64,000 nucleotides of DNA from Pyricularia pennisetigena (GCF_004337985.1 NC_043744.1:3439205-3503204); one strand, 5' to 3'. Shown: positions 46,498 through 59,900, counted from the first letter of the stretch. Made by a program: numbers and translations. Notes: generated by a model from the letters alone, not told the origin.

Positions 46498-47565
46498 GGG
46501 TTTCACCCTATACCGGGTTTAATACCCACCATACACTGACAAATTAGCTACCCTATACCTGGTTGAAGTTTTCACCAAATTAGCAAATTAGTGCGAACCC
46601 AGAAATGGTTTGTATGGAAATGAGGGTGTTTTTTCAACAACGTATACAAAATAATTTTTCGGAAAATCGTGTGCGGTACCGGAACCTTTTGCGAAGTGCG
46701 CACCCCCATTTCGATATCGGAGAGTATGTAAGGGAAACAAAATAAAATTTCCCCCACCAATGAATTAAATTTATTAATCCCAAGTTTAATAAACAATATA
46801 GTGCATTTAAGCCCTGTTATTACAAGTTTTTATAACGCAATTAACACCACGCCGCACCTAGGTTAATGTTTAAACCCCTGTTAGCAACCCATATTATTAA
46901 CAGGTTATAAACCCGGAAAGGTTTTAGTTTATGCATTAAAATGCATTTTGCATCGCTGGAAAGCTTGAAGTTTAAATTTTATTTTGGTTATTGTCGCATT
47001 TTTACAGCAAATTGTTAACAATATGGGTTGCTAACAGGGGGTTAGGCCTTAGCCCAGGTGCGGCGTGGTGCTAATTGCGTTGTAAAAGCCTGTAATTACA
47101 GGGTTTATATACATTAAATTCACTAATTTTTGGATTAATAAATTTAATTCATTGGTGGGGGAAATTTTGCTTTATCTCCCTTACATACTCTCCGACATCG
47201 AAGTGGGGGTCCGCACCCCGCAAAAGGTTCCGGTGCCGCATACGATTTTCCGAAAGATTATTTTATATGCGTTGTTGAAAAAACACCCTCATTTCCATAC
47301 AAACCATTTCTGGGTTCGCACTAATTTGCTAATTTGGTGAAAATTTCAGCCCGGTACAGGGTAGTTGACCTGTAAATGCAGGGTGGGTATTAAACCCGGT
47401 ATAAGGTGAAACCCTATTCGCTAATTTGAATCGCAATTCCTGCAACACACAAAATATAATAAAAGATTTAACAACCTTAGCAGCCCCATTTCGGCATTAT
47501 TTATTGTGGTTTATATATAAATAAAAATGGACCTATTACATGTTAAATAACGCATATAATTAACA
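46498..47565 (+). mobile_element. Long-inverted-repeat (foldback-like) element, remainder
   Basis: 46498-46902 and 47013-47430 are inverted copies around a loop of about 110 bp. Together with 32536-32692 and 47430-47565 the whole element is about 1.2 kb with arms of about 550-560 bp. Ends are TGTTAATT...AATTAACA. No duplication is visible at the outer ends. Both arms hold the same short open frame containing KVPVPHTIFRKIILY and HTNHFWVRTNLLIW. Confidence 0.75.
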
Positions 47566-47959
47566 CCCCCTTTTTTTGCTATTACTTATATAAAATCGGA
47601 AAAAACAAATATATAAAAAATAAAACCTTGAAAAAGAAAAATCCCTTTTGTGTCCCAACCCGATTCGAACTCCCGATATAAACCCCCTGGATAATTAAAC
47701 CCTTTATACCGACCTATAACCCCCGAAATAAACGAACCTCCGAATTGGAAAAAACCGCCAAAATTGTAATAACCCCCGGATTCGAACCCCCGATTTATAT
47801 AATATTAAACCACGGAATTAATTATTAAGCCAGGTAATTAATCTGGTTATTCGTTGGTAATAATCCAAATTAAATATATTATATAGGGTATTTCGAATGC
47901 GTGAATCGCCCAAAACAGGAGCTTTTTCAATTTTAATTTAAATTTTGGTATAAGGTCGG
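47566..47959. other. Spacer with two tRNA-like sequences (minus strand)
   Basis: Minus-strand B-box-like motifs GAGTTCGAATCGG (about 47660) and GGGTTCGAATCC (about 47785) each follow a D-arm-like stretch (for the second, TGGCTTAATAATTAA). Acceptor stems do not close well, so these are called only as tRNA-like or decayed tRNA sequences. Confidence 0.35.
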
Positions 47960-48112
47960 TATAATTTATTTATTAATTAATTTGTACAGGGTAAATTCGG
48001 GTGATACGGCCGGTATTAGGCTAACAAAAATCCAGTATTTGCAAACAAAAAAAATGTAATAGATAATGAGTTAACGAATTAATTAAATACCCTAAAATTT
48101 AATAGGTAAAAA

Positions 48113-48712
48113 CTAAACTTTTAGGGGTTTAAACCCTATAAATTTCAAAAAAACCTTATAAATTGGAAGCGTTAAGGTTTTTGTTACGCGATTAACGGGC
48201 ATTTGTTTGGATTCCAGGTACTTTAAAGTTTTGAATCCTTTTATAATTAACTCCCGTTCGTAATAAAATTTTAATAACGTATATTTAATACGTTGGTGGT
48301 GCGTAAGGTTATGTGCGTTAGCTATAAAACCTGTATTATCTCCAAATATTGCAATAAAACCTTTTATAGGTAGTCCAACTTTTATAAATAAGCTTTTAAA
48401 CCATTGTGTTTTATGCAGGGTTTCCGTTAAGGTATCGGTTTCGGTTTTTGGAATGCTTAAAACTATAGTATTAGCTTTTTTGTATTTCCACGTTATAGGG
48501 CCCCCAAATAGGGTATACAAATATCCGTAAATGGATTTTAAATCTTCCTTAGCCCCGGTAAAATCGCTATTATTAAAACCCAAAGATTTTAGGCTTTTAA
48601 AACCGCCTATTAATAAATTGGGAGGTAATTCGGCTTTAAATACTTTGTTTCCGTAATAAATAAATAAGGATTTAATACCCGTTAAATAACGTAATAGGTT
48701 TTTAATTACCAT
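48113..48712 (-). pseudogene. copia copy 2 RNase H domain
   Basis: LGFNNSDFTGAKEDLKSIYG, GGPITWKYKKAN, the KTETDTLTETL block and KYLESKQMPVNRVTKTLT. It extends past the LTR insertion point of copy 1 as PIYKVFLKFIGFKPLKV, showing the undisturbed C terminus. Confidence 0.85.
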
Positions 48713-48999
48713 TAAATGGATTATAGTGGTTTTTGTTAAAAAACGTAAAAACTATTAAACCGCGAAACCGATATCCGGGCGCGTTAATAATATTGAATAT
48801 ATAAGGGTGCCGATAATACGTTATAAGAATTTGATTTCCAACGCATTTCACGGGTTTACCCCCATTATATTTTAGCATACCCGGTTATAAGGGAATAAAT
48901 ATAAATTTGCAATTAGTTAATCCAAACGTTGCTTGTATTTCCTTTATATATTAATTTTAATGGAGTTAAAATAGGCGTTTAAACCTATTTCTTTCAATT

Positions 49000-49746
49000 T
49001 ACACGCCTAAAAAATAGGTGACAGTGCCCCTATTTTCCAACGCGTATACTTTATTAAAAAGGGTTTTTAAATCTTGAATATATTGCCATTTAGGACCTAT
49101 TAGCAGGTAATCGTTTAGAAAGGTAACGATAAAATGTTTTGATTTAACGTTACAATAAACAGCGGGATTAAAGATTAATGGTTTAAAACCTTTTTTAGAA
49201 AATAAAGTTTTAAATTTGTTTTATCGTTTTTTGGACCCTGTTTCAAACCATATAACGTTTTTTCCAATTATATAACCAGCAATTCTTTCGGGTTATAACC
49301 CATTTCCATTAAAATTTGAATGGTAATAGGGTTACAATTTCTTGCCCATTCGTTAAAACCGTTTGGAATTTGCAAATATATATTTACGTCGGTAAGGTTA
49401 TTATTCAAAACCGCACCGATAAAATCGATTTGTTTTATTTCCCAATTTTGTGTATTAGCTATAACTAATAATATACGCCAGGTAAATAGTATACTAGTGT
49501 TAGCAAAAGTTTCGATATAATTTAGGTTTTCGACCTTTAAAAAACCTTTAACAACAAATATAGTTTTGTATTTTGCAGGTTTCTTAATTTATCTTTTTTT
49601 AATTTAAATACCGGCCGGGTAAAAACGAGTTTACGGTTTATAGGTATTTCAAGTTTTGGGATAAAACGGAAAATTTTTGCAATAACAATTTGGTCGAATT
49701 TAAACGTTAAAACAGTTAAATATTTTGCATTTTTAAGGTTATTCAA
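49000..49746 (-). pseudogene. copia copy 2 reverse transcriptase remnant
   Basis: LTVLTFKFDQIVIAKIFRFI, KLVFTRPVFKLKKDK and, after frame breaks, the same GAFLN-type and FLNDYLLIGP-type blocks as copy 1. Confidence 0.7.
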
Positions 49747-50842
49747 AACCTGTTAATATTTATTTGGCTTACCATTTTTAATAGGCTTTTTTTTAATTTT
49801 TCTTTTTGGCTTAAAAATAAAAATAATACACTTAATTTATATCCATTAGATTTGGGTTTTCGAATTGCGAATTCAACTTTCTATTTTGTATTTTAAATGT
49901 TAAAAACACCGGAAATTCCATGGTTTTAAATATTGGATTAGGTACCGCTACCGTTATAGGTTTTGGGGGGCGAACGGTAAGTTGTACAAACCTGGCGGGC
50001 ACTGTATTTTCAGGGTTTAAATACCCAGTAACGGGTGGTAATTGCCCTGTAACCGGTGGTAAATACCCTATATTTTCAGGGTTTTTGAGGGGATAATTCT
50101 CCGTTGGAACGCTATTAATTTCGTTTCTAAATTCAAAATTAAAATTCCCTTTTAAATTTGTATTTTCCCTTTTTAAAATTTATAGCGCTTCCCCTGAAAT
50201 AACCAAATTTTCAGCGTTTATCCCCTCTATGTTTTTCACGGTAAAGGTTTTATATACGGCCCGTTTAACGGGTGCGTAAACCAACGCTGTAAAATTTGAT
50301 AAATGGGTTAAAATTTCACCGTTTCGGTGCGGGGAACCAATTTATTAAATTTTAGGCGTTTTTCCAACGGTATAATAATTTGATATACAGTACTAATAAC
50401 CCGAAAATACCTTAAACTGGGTTTATACGGTAATCCTGGTTGAAATTCGAAATAAAATTCCTCGTAAAATATTAAATCCGTATTAATTACCGCCGTACGG
50501 TTAATTGAATCAATTACGGTAAGTAGTCAATAACACTATAAATATAATAATAAACCCGCCGTTATAATAAAAAACCGAAATTTATTTAAAAATAACCCTA
50601 ACGGACCGTTCCGTTAATCCGTTTTAGCCGTGGTTATAAGGGTTTAAAATATTAAAATCAATACTTTCGTTTGTAAACCAATTGTAAAGGTTTATATTAA
50701 CTCCGTACCCCACATCGAAATGAAAATTTAAGGGGTAATTCCCGTACGTAATTTTTAAAATTTAAAAAAAACCTTTAATAACCACTAAAACCGTAGGTCC
50801 GGCTTTATTTTTCAATTGGATAAACCACCGAAAACGTGATTT

Positions 50843-51049
50843 TCAGTCCACTAATAACAAAAATACGGGCTTTTTATTGTAAAAATTAAATTTAAAGGTT
50901 ATTATATTACTTTTTATAAAATCAAAAACATTAGGGGGTGTAAGGAGTGCAACTTTATTTGTACGTTTAACAGAAATAATTTTAACATAAGCAATACAGT
51001 TAATTGCCCTAATTTTGTCGAAATTAGGTAAACTTTTTGTTATTTTCAA
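50843..51049 (-). pseudogene. copia copy 2 integrase fragment
   Basis: KSLPNFDKIRAINCIAYVKI and the FDFIKSNIITFKFNFYNKKP block correspond to copy 1 at 28.76-28.95 kb; it ends LLLVD, at the first catalytic Asp region. Confidence 0.65.
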
Positions 51050-52499
51050 CGGTTGTTTTTTAGCAATAATGCCTTTATATGCCCCAAACGCCTATACCAT
51101 AATAGGGTTTTTTGGGCCTGGATTTCGTCACAATTACCTGTAATTCCATTTGCTTTAAAGGTTAGCTAACCGTCCGTAATCCGTTTTAGGCCTCAAAAAA
51201 GCTAATTTACAGGGGCCTGCTTTAAATCCGATAATAAAGGAGGTTTTAATAACGGATTTCTTATATGGGAAACCCCTTTTTTTTCGGAAATAATCCCTTT
51301 TATATTAGGTTGTATAAAAGGGTTAATTAGCGGTATACCGGGCCTACGGGGCCCAATTTGACGTATATTTTCAGGGTTTTTACCGTTAAATCTCTGGGTT
51401 ACAGGTAAATTTACGGCTGTTTCCGTATTTTGTTCGGGATTTAGTTTTTCCGTTACCGTATTTTTTTCCGGTTCCGAATCGGTGTAAATTCTATAATTTT
51501 CGTAATTTTCGGGGTTTATATTATTTAGTTTTACTTTCAACGGGGCTGCGTAACCCTTTATAACCCCCTGTCAAATTATACTAAAAACGGTTTTATATTC
51601 ATTTATTATATAAACGTAATTCGAAATAATATTATTCCGAATAAGGATATTACACCTTTTAACCTTTAAATAAAACGAATATTTAACGGTATTTAAACGT
51701 CCCCACTTTTTAAAATCTTTATCGTATAAGGTATTTTTTAATAATACGCCCCTTATATTATAATGTATAAAACCACTAACGATATTTATTCCAAACGAAG
51801 GGATATATAAAACGTTATTTAACGTAACTTTTTTAAATTCGTCAGTTTTTTGGCCGTAACGGATTGGTATTTTTACAATTCCGGTATTTACAAGTTTAAT
51901 AGGGCCACCTCCTGTACCGATTTTAACTGTGGAGCGGGGGTATAATCGGTAAAATATTGCTTATTTGCAAAAATATGGTGCGTATTATTTGTATTGTACA
52001 AAATAAGGTAACCTAATTTCCATAGTTTAGGGGTTTTTATTACGCCGCGTCCCAGTTTCGTTTTAATTTTAAAATTAGTTGTAAAAGCCTGTGGTTTTAG
52101 CGTTTTACCGGTATCGGTTTCCGAATCCGAATCCGAACGTAATTTTATAATTCCGCTAATAGCGGAATTAACCTCCTATTCCAAAACGTTATACGTTACG
52201 CCTTCGTTAACGTTACCTGGAATCGAACCCGTAAATAATTCGAAATCCATAAAAATTATGGAAATTCCAGCGGTTAATTCGTTGGAGGGGGATTTGATAT
52301 TTTTTGCAAAAACAAAATCCGAATGAAACTTTTTCCTTTTTTTCGTAATTTAAAAGTGTTTTCCTACCCATTATTCTCCTTTTTAACGCCTTTTTTAGCG
52401 TTTTTTTACCGGTTTTTTAACCTTTAAACCTATACTTAGCGGCCTTAGCCATTGTAACGCCTGAAATCGAATTTTTGGATATAAGGTCCGCCATAAGGT

Positions 52500-52791
52500 A
52501 TTGCAAATTTAACTTTTCCGAATTTTGGCCTATTACTTGCAAAACCCGTTGGATATTGCGTTGGCGTTCGGTTTAAATAAGGAATATTCCCTCCAGGGCC
52601 CCTAAATATTGATTTCGTACGTTTACGGGGTTAATTTGCACGTTGGTATTTGCTAATTTAATTACCAGTAAATTAAAATTGTCATTAAATTTAGGTATTA
52701 TTCTTTTAAATTTTGAAAAATTTAAAACTTGGAATTCCCGATTTAGTAAATCTCGATTAATTTCGGCTGTAATCAAGTTATTATTTTCCAA
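52500..52791 (-). pseudogene. copia copy 2 gag fragment
   Basis: Open from 52791; LVIKLANTNVQINPVNVRNQ then LGALEGIF. Matches the gag pieces of copies 1 and 3. Confidence 0.7.
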
Positions 52792-54005
52792 AGTTTTATA
52801 AACCGTTACGGGGTTAAAACACTATATAATAATTTTCAAAAGTTTTTTAGTAAAATTGTTTTTTATAAACAATAATAGGATTAATTGCTCGTATTCCAGT
52901 AAAATATAACCAATTTTAGGGTTGGAAATAAATTCCGCTGCTTTTATAACCTTAAATAATATAATTAACGCCTATTTCCACAAATCGTAATTACTAACCC
53001 CTATTAATTTATAATTTTCGGGCAAGGAAAATACCCGTTTTAATAGTTTTTTACCTATCCCGTCATTTAAAATTAGGTTATTAAGTGGATTAGGGGGTGC
53101 GGTGGCGTGTTTGCGTTCCGAATTACCATTAATATTAGTGGAATTACCGCTTTTTAAGGTTAATAGAGTAATTAAATGTTGAATTATTTTTTAAAATTAA
53201 TCCATTTGCGTAATTAACGCTTTTAATCGCAGGTTTTGGGCCTGTAATTTAGCGGTTAAAACTTCGTTTAAATGAGGTTTAAACCTTTTATTTGTTGGAA
53301 TTGGGCCTGGAAAGCCCGATATAAGGCTGTTTTCCATTGTAAAATACCCTAAATTATAATTGCAATTCGCTAATTTACAATTATAATTAATTAATTTAAT
53401 TTTTTAAGGGTGATAACTTTATTAATTTAGGATTTGCTATACCGTTTATTTTTTAACGGGTATAATTTTGTCATTACCAATTATAGGGTTAATTGCTATT
53501 TCCAATGGTTAAAATCCATTATAATACAGGGTTAGAATCCCTAAAATCCACAATTAATGGGTGCCCTGGTATTTGTACCAATCCAGATGCACGTAACGAA
53601 TTTAATTCGTTAAATGGGTGCAAAATGGATTGCAGGGTATTATATAGGGTAAATTAACCATTAACGTAATTCCGGTAATAGGTTTATAGGTTATTATAAA
53701 CCCTATTAAACGCATTAGGATTTAATGGGTTATTAACGAACGAATACAGGGGTTTTTGGCCCTTATTTGCTAACGTAAACCCTATTAAAAATTTGAACCC
53801 ATTATAGTAACGTACATAATCCACGAAAACCACACTAAAAAACTTTTGGATTTGCAATGCAAACGATCGCTGCAATATTTGAAAAAGCTTAAATCGAACG
53901 CTAATTTTTAACGATCCCTATTGTAAATATAGGGGGTTAAATGCTAAATTAGCGCTTAAAACTAACAATTTTGCACAAAAACAGCAATATTTTCGTTAAT
54001 ATACG

Positions 54006-54665
54006 TGCTGTAAAAATGCGACAATAACCAAAATAAACCCTAAATTCCAAACTTTCTAACGATGCAAAATGCATTTTAATATACAAACTAAAACTTTTCC
54101 GGGCTTATAGCCTATTAACAATATAAATTGTTAACAGGGGGTTAAGTATTAACTTAAATGCGGCGTAATACTAATTGCGTTATAAAAACCTGTAATTATA
54201 GGGTTTATATTTATTAAATTTATTAATTTTGGGATTAATAAATTTAATTTATTGGTAGGGGAAACTTTGGTTCATTTCCCCTATATATTTTCTAACATTG
54301 AAATAGGGGTCCGCACCCCGCAAAAGGTTCCGGTGCCGTATACGATTTTCCGAAAAATTATTTTGTATACGTTGTTAAAAAAACACCCTTATTTCCAAAT
54401 AAACCATATTTGGGTTCGCACTAATTTGCTGATTCGGTGAACATTTTAACCCGGTACAAGGTAGCTGACTCGTAGGTGTAGGGTGGGTATTAAACCCGGT
54501 ATAGGGTGAAACCCCATTCGCTAATTTGAATCGCAATTCCTGTAATACACAAAATATAATAGAAAATCTGACAACTTCAGCGGCCCCACTTCGGCACTAT
54601 CTACTGTGGTTTATATACAAAGAAAATTGGACCTATTACATGCTAAATAACGCATATAATTAACA
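54006..54665 (+). mobile_element. Partial long-inverted-repeat element (one arm)
   Basis: Contains the loop in the opposite orientation to the copy at 46903-47012, then one full arm ending CGCATATAATTAACA. The other arm is missing. Sits exactly between the 5' leaders of copia copies 2 and 3. Confidence 0.7.
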
Positions 54666-55927
54666 CATATATATTGACGAAAATATTGCTGTTTTTGTGC
54701 GAAATTGTTGGTTTTAGGTGTTACTTCAGCATTTACCCCCCTGTATTTAAAATGGGGATCGCTAAAAATTAGCGTTCGACTTAGGTCTTTTCAGGTACTG
54801 CAGCGATCGCTTGCATTGCAAATCCAAAATTTTGGTATGGTTTTCATGGATCGTGCACGCCACTATAATTGGTTCAAATTTTTAATAGGCTTTACTCTAG
54901 CGAATAAGGGCCAAAAACCCCTGTATTCGTTCGCTAATAACCCATTAAATCCTAATGCGTTTAATAGGGTTTATAATAACCCATAAACCTATTACCGGAA
55001 TTACGTTAATGGTTAATTTACCCTATATAATACCCTGCAATCTATTTTGCACCCATTTAACGAATTAAATTCGTTACGTGCACCTGGATTGGTACAAATA
55101 CCAGGGCACCCATTAATTGTGGATTTTAGGGATTCTAACCCTGTATTATAATGGATTTTAACCATTGAAAATAGCAATTAACCCTATAATTGGTAATGAC
55201 AAAATTATACCCGTTAAAAAATAAACGGTATAGCAAATCCTAAATTAATAAAGTTATCACCCTTAAAAAATTAAATTAATTAATTATAATTGTAAATTAG
55301 CGAATTGCAATTATAATTTAGGGTATTTTACAATGGAAAACAGCCTTATATCGGGCTTTCCAGGCCCAATTCCAACAAATAAAAGGTTTAAACCTCATTT
55401 AAACGAAGTTTTAACCGCTAAATTACAGGCCCAAAACCTGCAATTAAAAGCGTTAATTATGCAAATGGATTAATTTTAAAGGATAATTTAACAGTTAACT
55501 GCCCTATTAACCTTAAAAAATGGTAATTCCATTAATTTCAATGGTAATTCGGAGAAGAAACCCGTTACCGCACCCCCTAATCCACGTGGTAACCTAATTT
55601 TAAACAACGGGATAAGTAAAAAACTATCGAAACGGGTCATCTTTTTCCCAAAAAATTGTAAATTAATAAAGGTTGGCAACTACGATTTGTGGAAATAGAC
55701 GTTAATAGTACAATTTAGGGCTAAAAAAGCAGCGGAATTTATTTCCAACCCTAAAATTAGCTATACTTTACCGGAGTACAAGCAATTAATCCTATTATTA
55801 TTTATAAAAAACAATTGAACCAAAAAACTTTTAAAATCCATTATAAGGTATTCCAGCCCCGTAACGGTTTATAAAACCCTGGAAAATAGCTATTCCGTTG
55901 CACCCAAAATTAGCCGAAATTCACTAT
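54666..55927 (+). mobile_element. Ty1/copia retrotransposon, copy 3, 5' part
   Basis: Leader and early gag, an inverted near-copy of 54005-52750. It is cut at 55927 by the gypsy insertion and resumes at 63483. Confidence 0.8.
55923..55927 (+). repeat. 5-bp target duplication of the gypsy element, left
   Basis: ACTAT, repeated at 63483-63487. Confidence 0.9.
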
Positions 55928-56116
55928 TATTATAGGGTAAGGCAACGGCCTTGGGACCGTTAAATATCCTTATTGGTATTATTACTAACGCTGGGGGAAA
56001 AAAGGAGGAAAAGGTGTATATCCGGGTCGTGGTAATATCCTTCCCTTTATATACTATCCCTAACCCGCTTTTATATCTTATTACGTAAAACGTACCTTAA
56101 ACACGAATCTATAATA
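55928..56116 (-). repeat. gypsy LTR (3' LTR relative to coding strand)
   Basis: TATTATAGGG...ATAATA; original ends were probably TGTTAT...ATAACA, changed by RIP. Shares GGGACCGTTAAAT and GGTCGTGGTA blocks with the other LTR. Confidence 0.9.
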
Positions 56117-56220
56117 TAACCCGTATTCGCCCGTTTTTTATCGGGTATAATCCCCATTTGGAAATATAGGGGCAATCTAACGGGCGCGTACTTTATTATA
56201 ATTTACCCGTCCATTATTTT

Positions 56221-56700
56221 GGGCGGTATAAACCCGTAATCGGGTTTTGTTCGTTTATTTTCGGCCGCGGTTGTGTCGCGGGTTTTTTATCCCCCGTTCC
56301 GTTCACGGGCGGTTATCGCGGTTCGTTTTTTTTTATTTTAAATGGTATAAATCCGTGGCCGAATTTTGTCCTCCCGCCTTTAGTTGCGATTATATTGTAA
56401 TTTTTTTATCGTACTTACCGTTTGCGGGCAATTATTGCGGTTTACCTTCCTTTTATTTTAGGCGGTATAAGGCCGTGGTCGGGTTTTGCTTTTTTACTTT
56501 TAATTGTGGTATTATCGTGGTTTTTTTATCGTATTTACCGTTTACGGGTGGTTATCGCGGTTTATTTTCTTTTTATTTTAGGCGGTGTAAATTTGTTTAT
56601 TTATTGGTACAATTCATTTCATGTAATAGTTACGGTTTTCATTTTTCGTATTTCTCCCGCGTTATCGTCCTGGTACCTTTTATTTTCCAATTTTTCCTCC
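56221..56700 (-). repeat. 120-bp tandem repeats at the 3' end of the gypsy element
   Basis: The (G/T)GCGGTATAA-type block recurs at about 56221, 56341, 56461 and 56581, exactly 120 bp apart, with similar sequence between. 120 bp is 40 codons, so the repeat can encode 40-residue units without changing frame. Confidence 0.8.
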
Positions 56701-58499
56701 ATTTGAATTTCTTTTATATTTTAATTTTTTTTCGTTTCCGTTTCCTCTTTTTTTGCTAATTTATCGATTTTTCCCCCTTTTCCCATCGCTTTATTTTCTA
56801 TTTATATTATTTTTATTTCGTCCATTTTCGCTTCCTAGTCGTTCCTGTTCATTTTTTGTATCGTTATTTGTCGCTACCAATTCCCCGTTACCATATCTCG
56901 GGCTTTTATTTCTTTAATCGCGTTATAAATGGCGTTTGGATAAACCAATACCGGTGGTAAAAATGGCCGGCCTCCCCACCGTAATAATTAGTTACTTTCG
57001 TCGTACAACGATAACGGTCGCCCATTTGTAAATCGTATCGATTAAATGTTAATTAGGTGGTATCGTTAATTTATATTCGCAGCGTTTTCGTCGCGTTATC
57101 CGTGCCGCGGAATTCCAAAATAATTTGAATAACGACGAATATAGCGCTCCGGAAAAAATATTTATTTTTTGCGTTTTTTATGTAAAAACGTCCAAAATTA
57201 GTGGGGTTTGGGAGTGTGGCCCTACCCCCGACGGTATTAATTACCAACGATATTACAATATTAAAAAGTCGTATTATTATTATGACGAAACCGCCTACGT
57301 TTTTAATTTTATTTTTCGCCGCAGTTCACGAAAATTAAAAACCACGATTTATAGTAATCGTTATATTGTCCAACCCTTAATTAAAAGCACCGTCGTGAAT
57401 GGCAAAAAAATTCCTGGTAAAAATGCCGTATTATTTCGAAATTTTTTTACCGTATATATTAATTGGGTCCGCGTTTATTAGGACGTATAAAATAAAATAG
57501 CCAATTCCGGGGCCGCGACGACTTTTATTAAAACCATTTTCTTTGCTATTATGTCCAATATTCCTTTTCGTAACGGCGGTAATCGTAACCGTTAATTGGT
57601 ACAAATTCTCGCACGCGGTTTTATTTATTTGGAAATACGTTTAACTTTTTTGGTATACAATTATTTTGATAACGTTATTAATTTTAAAGTTTTTCAGGAA
57701 CGTAATACGTCGCGTTATAAATAAAACCTGCAAAAGGCGCGCCGAAATAATAATATTTTCGCTGTTTCAATTACCGTTTTAACCTTTTCACCCGCTGTTT
57801 TTGTACGCCAATTTCGCCCCGCGCATTTCCTACGTTTTTTCGCTTTTATTATTACCACGTCCCGTCGTCGGTTCAAAATTCCTTTTTCGCGTTACCCCGT
57901 TGTATTTCGTTTTACTCGTGCCTTAATTCGGTATATATTTGGTTTTTCGCGCCTCCGTATTCCTATTTCGTCGCGTTTTCGTATTTTTGGTTATAATGTA
58001 AGCAGAACCCGTTTTTTGGAAAATCCCGTCGTAAGCTTTTTTTAATCGAAAATGCTGCACGTCGTCGTACCGCCTTTTTGCGGAAGGTTAACCAATTTGT
58101 TAAATAATAAAAATTCCCGATTTTTAAAAACGACGCGGAAAATAATAAAATAAAAAAGGAGGACGTTAAATTAAAAAAGGGAAGTAAAAAAAAGGAAATC
58201 TGGATAATAAATCGGAGGCGTATAATTCGGTTTTAATTATAATTTTATCGCCCCGCAAAATTATCGTTTTATATTATATATTAATTTAATCTAAAAACTG
58301 GGTGGGTGGGATGCGGTTACGCCGCCCCAAAAATAGACGCGTTTTATATAATCGTCGGTTTATTTTTATTATTTTTCGCCCCGGTAAAAAATTTAATTTT
58401 GCGTGTTTTTTTTACCGTATATTTGGTTAGATTAACATTTATTTTGGGTTTACCGCGTCGTTTTTCTCCCGGGGAATTGTCGATTTTTTAATTAATTAT

Positions 58500-59900
58500 A
58501 GCAAATCCCTGGTCCTGTTGGATATTTAATTGTTAACGTCGCTTCGATATTAAATTATTATTTATTTGGACCGGTTTTTATTTTGTTTCGAATTCGTTTA
58601 ATACCCGTATATTTTCCACCGTTACCAAGTTTTCCTACGTGGGTTCGTCGTACCCTTTCCATTTTATTAAAATTTTACGTTTGCGTCCTTTTTTCATTAC
58701 GTTTTTCGCTGCCAGGATTTTTTTTATTACCCATTCCTCCGCGGTTTCGTTATCCAAATTTAATAGGATTAATAACCGGCCGGGTTTGATATCGGTACGA
58801 ATTTGGGACGGTAATAGGTCGTCCGCGGTTTTTTAAATTAATTCCACGTGAAAAATGGGGTAGATTTTTTTCGGGACGTTTAACGTAACCGTTAATGGTA
58901 TAAAAATCGCTATAACCGTATATTTATTCGTTACAAAATTAAATTTTTTATTCGGGCTGTTAATTTTAACGTTTCGTAGGTTAAAAAAATTTTTATCCCC
59001 TATTTTAAAAAGGTCCGCTGGTTTCCGTCTTTTATTCGCGTTTTTTTAACGTTATTATATATAAATCATAACGGCGTGGGCCACGTTTATACCGTTTTTA
59101 AAATACTGTAAAAACAAATTCGCGCGGTTTTTGGAGGTAAAACCCGGTCGTCCGTTTATTTATATTACCGGGACCGCGTTTATTTCGTATTTTAATAATA
59201 ATTTATCAAAATTAATTCCCGTGGTTAACGAATTTTTACTATTTAGCGTTAATTAAACGGCGGGTAAATATCCGGGCCAATTTATTTAATTAAATACTAC
59301 GAAAACTTTTAGGTAATATTATATTTCCTAATTGGTCCGTTCCGTACCCCCGTCCGTTTTTGGGTGGTAAAACGTCGATAATAATTGTAAAACTCCTATT
59401 TATCGGTATAATTCCGATTAAAAACTTTTTACCCAATCCAACCCCCGGTCCGATATAATCGCGTTAAAAAAGCCCCTAAACCGCCACCAGGTGGAAACGA
59501 ATTTTGCGGCGCAAATTTCTGTTTTTATTAAATTTATCGCTTTTTATTGGACATATTTGGAAAATTTATTAATTATAATTACTATATAACGCGGTACGTC
59601 CGTATTATCACCTGGGAAATCCGTTTTAAAATCGATAGAAATTTATTTTTAAAACCTGTCCGGTATTGGTAAAAATTATAATAATTTTTATTTGCGTCGT
59701 TTCGATGGTTTTATCCTGCGGTATATGTCGCAATTACGTACAAATCGTCGGATATATTCGGTTATCCCGTTTTAATAATAATTTCGGGCCAAAATCGTAA
59801 ATGTATTATTTTTACCGCAATAACCAATTATTAGGGATTCGTGGGCTCGTTGCAAAATTGCCGTAATTAGAAACTCCTAATTAGGTAATTAAAAGCGGTT
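58500..59900 (-). pseudogene. gypsy integrase remnant
   Basis: On the minus strand near 59640-59430: ISIDFKTDFPGDNTDVPRYI then INKFSKYVQ and FNAIISDRGLDWVKSF. These hold the first and second catalytic Asp of the DDE core. Confidence 0.75.

Larger units (their letters stand above)
47960..54005 (-). mobile_element. Ty1/copia retrotransposon, copy 2 (RIP-degraded)
   Basis: Runs right to left: a leader of about 650 bp (54.0-53.34 kb), gag (52791-52500), protease/integrase (51.9-50.8), reverse transcriptase (49746-49000), RNase H (48712-48113), then a 3' tail matching that of copy 1. It is the most complete copia copy here, but it has no identifiable LTR pair. Confidence 0.85.

Noticed and set aside
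46572..47340. Small protein conserved in both palindrome arms and at 54252-54440
   Set aside because: Conservation follows from the DNA inverted repeat; no start context or domain, so not called as a gene.
46498..47565. Palindrome arms as copia LTRs
   Set aside because: LTRs must be direct repeats flanking the element; the arms are inverted and occur on opposite sides in opposite orientation.
56247..56759. Plus-strand ORF with repeated aromatic-rich units
   Set aside because: It is the antisense reading of the 120-bp repeats in a minus-strand gypsy element.
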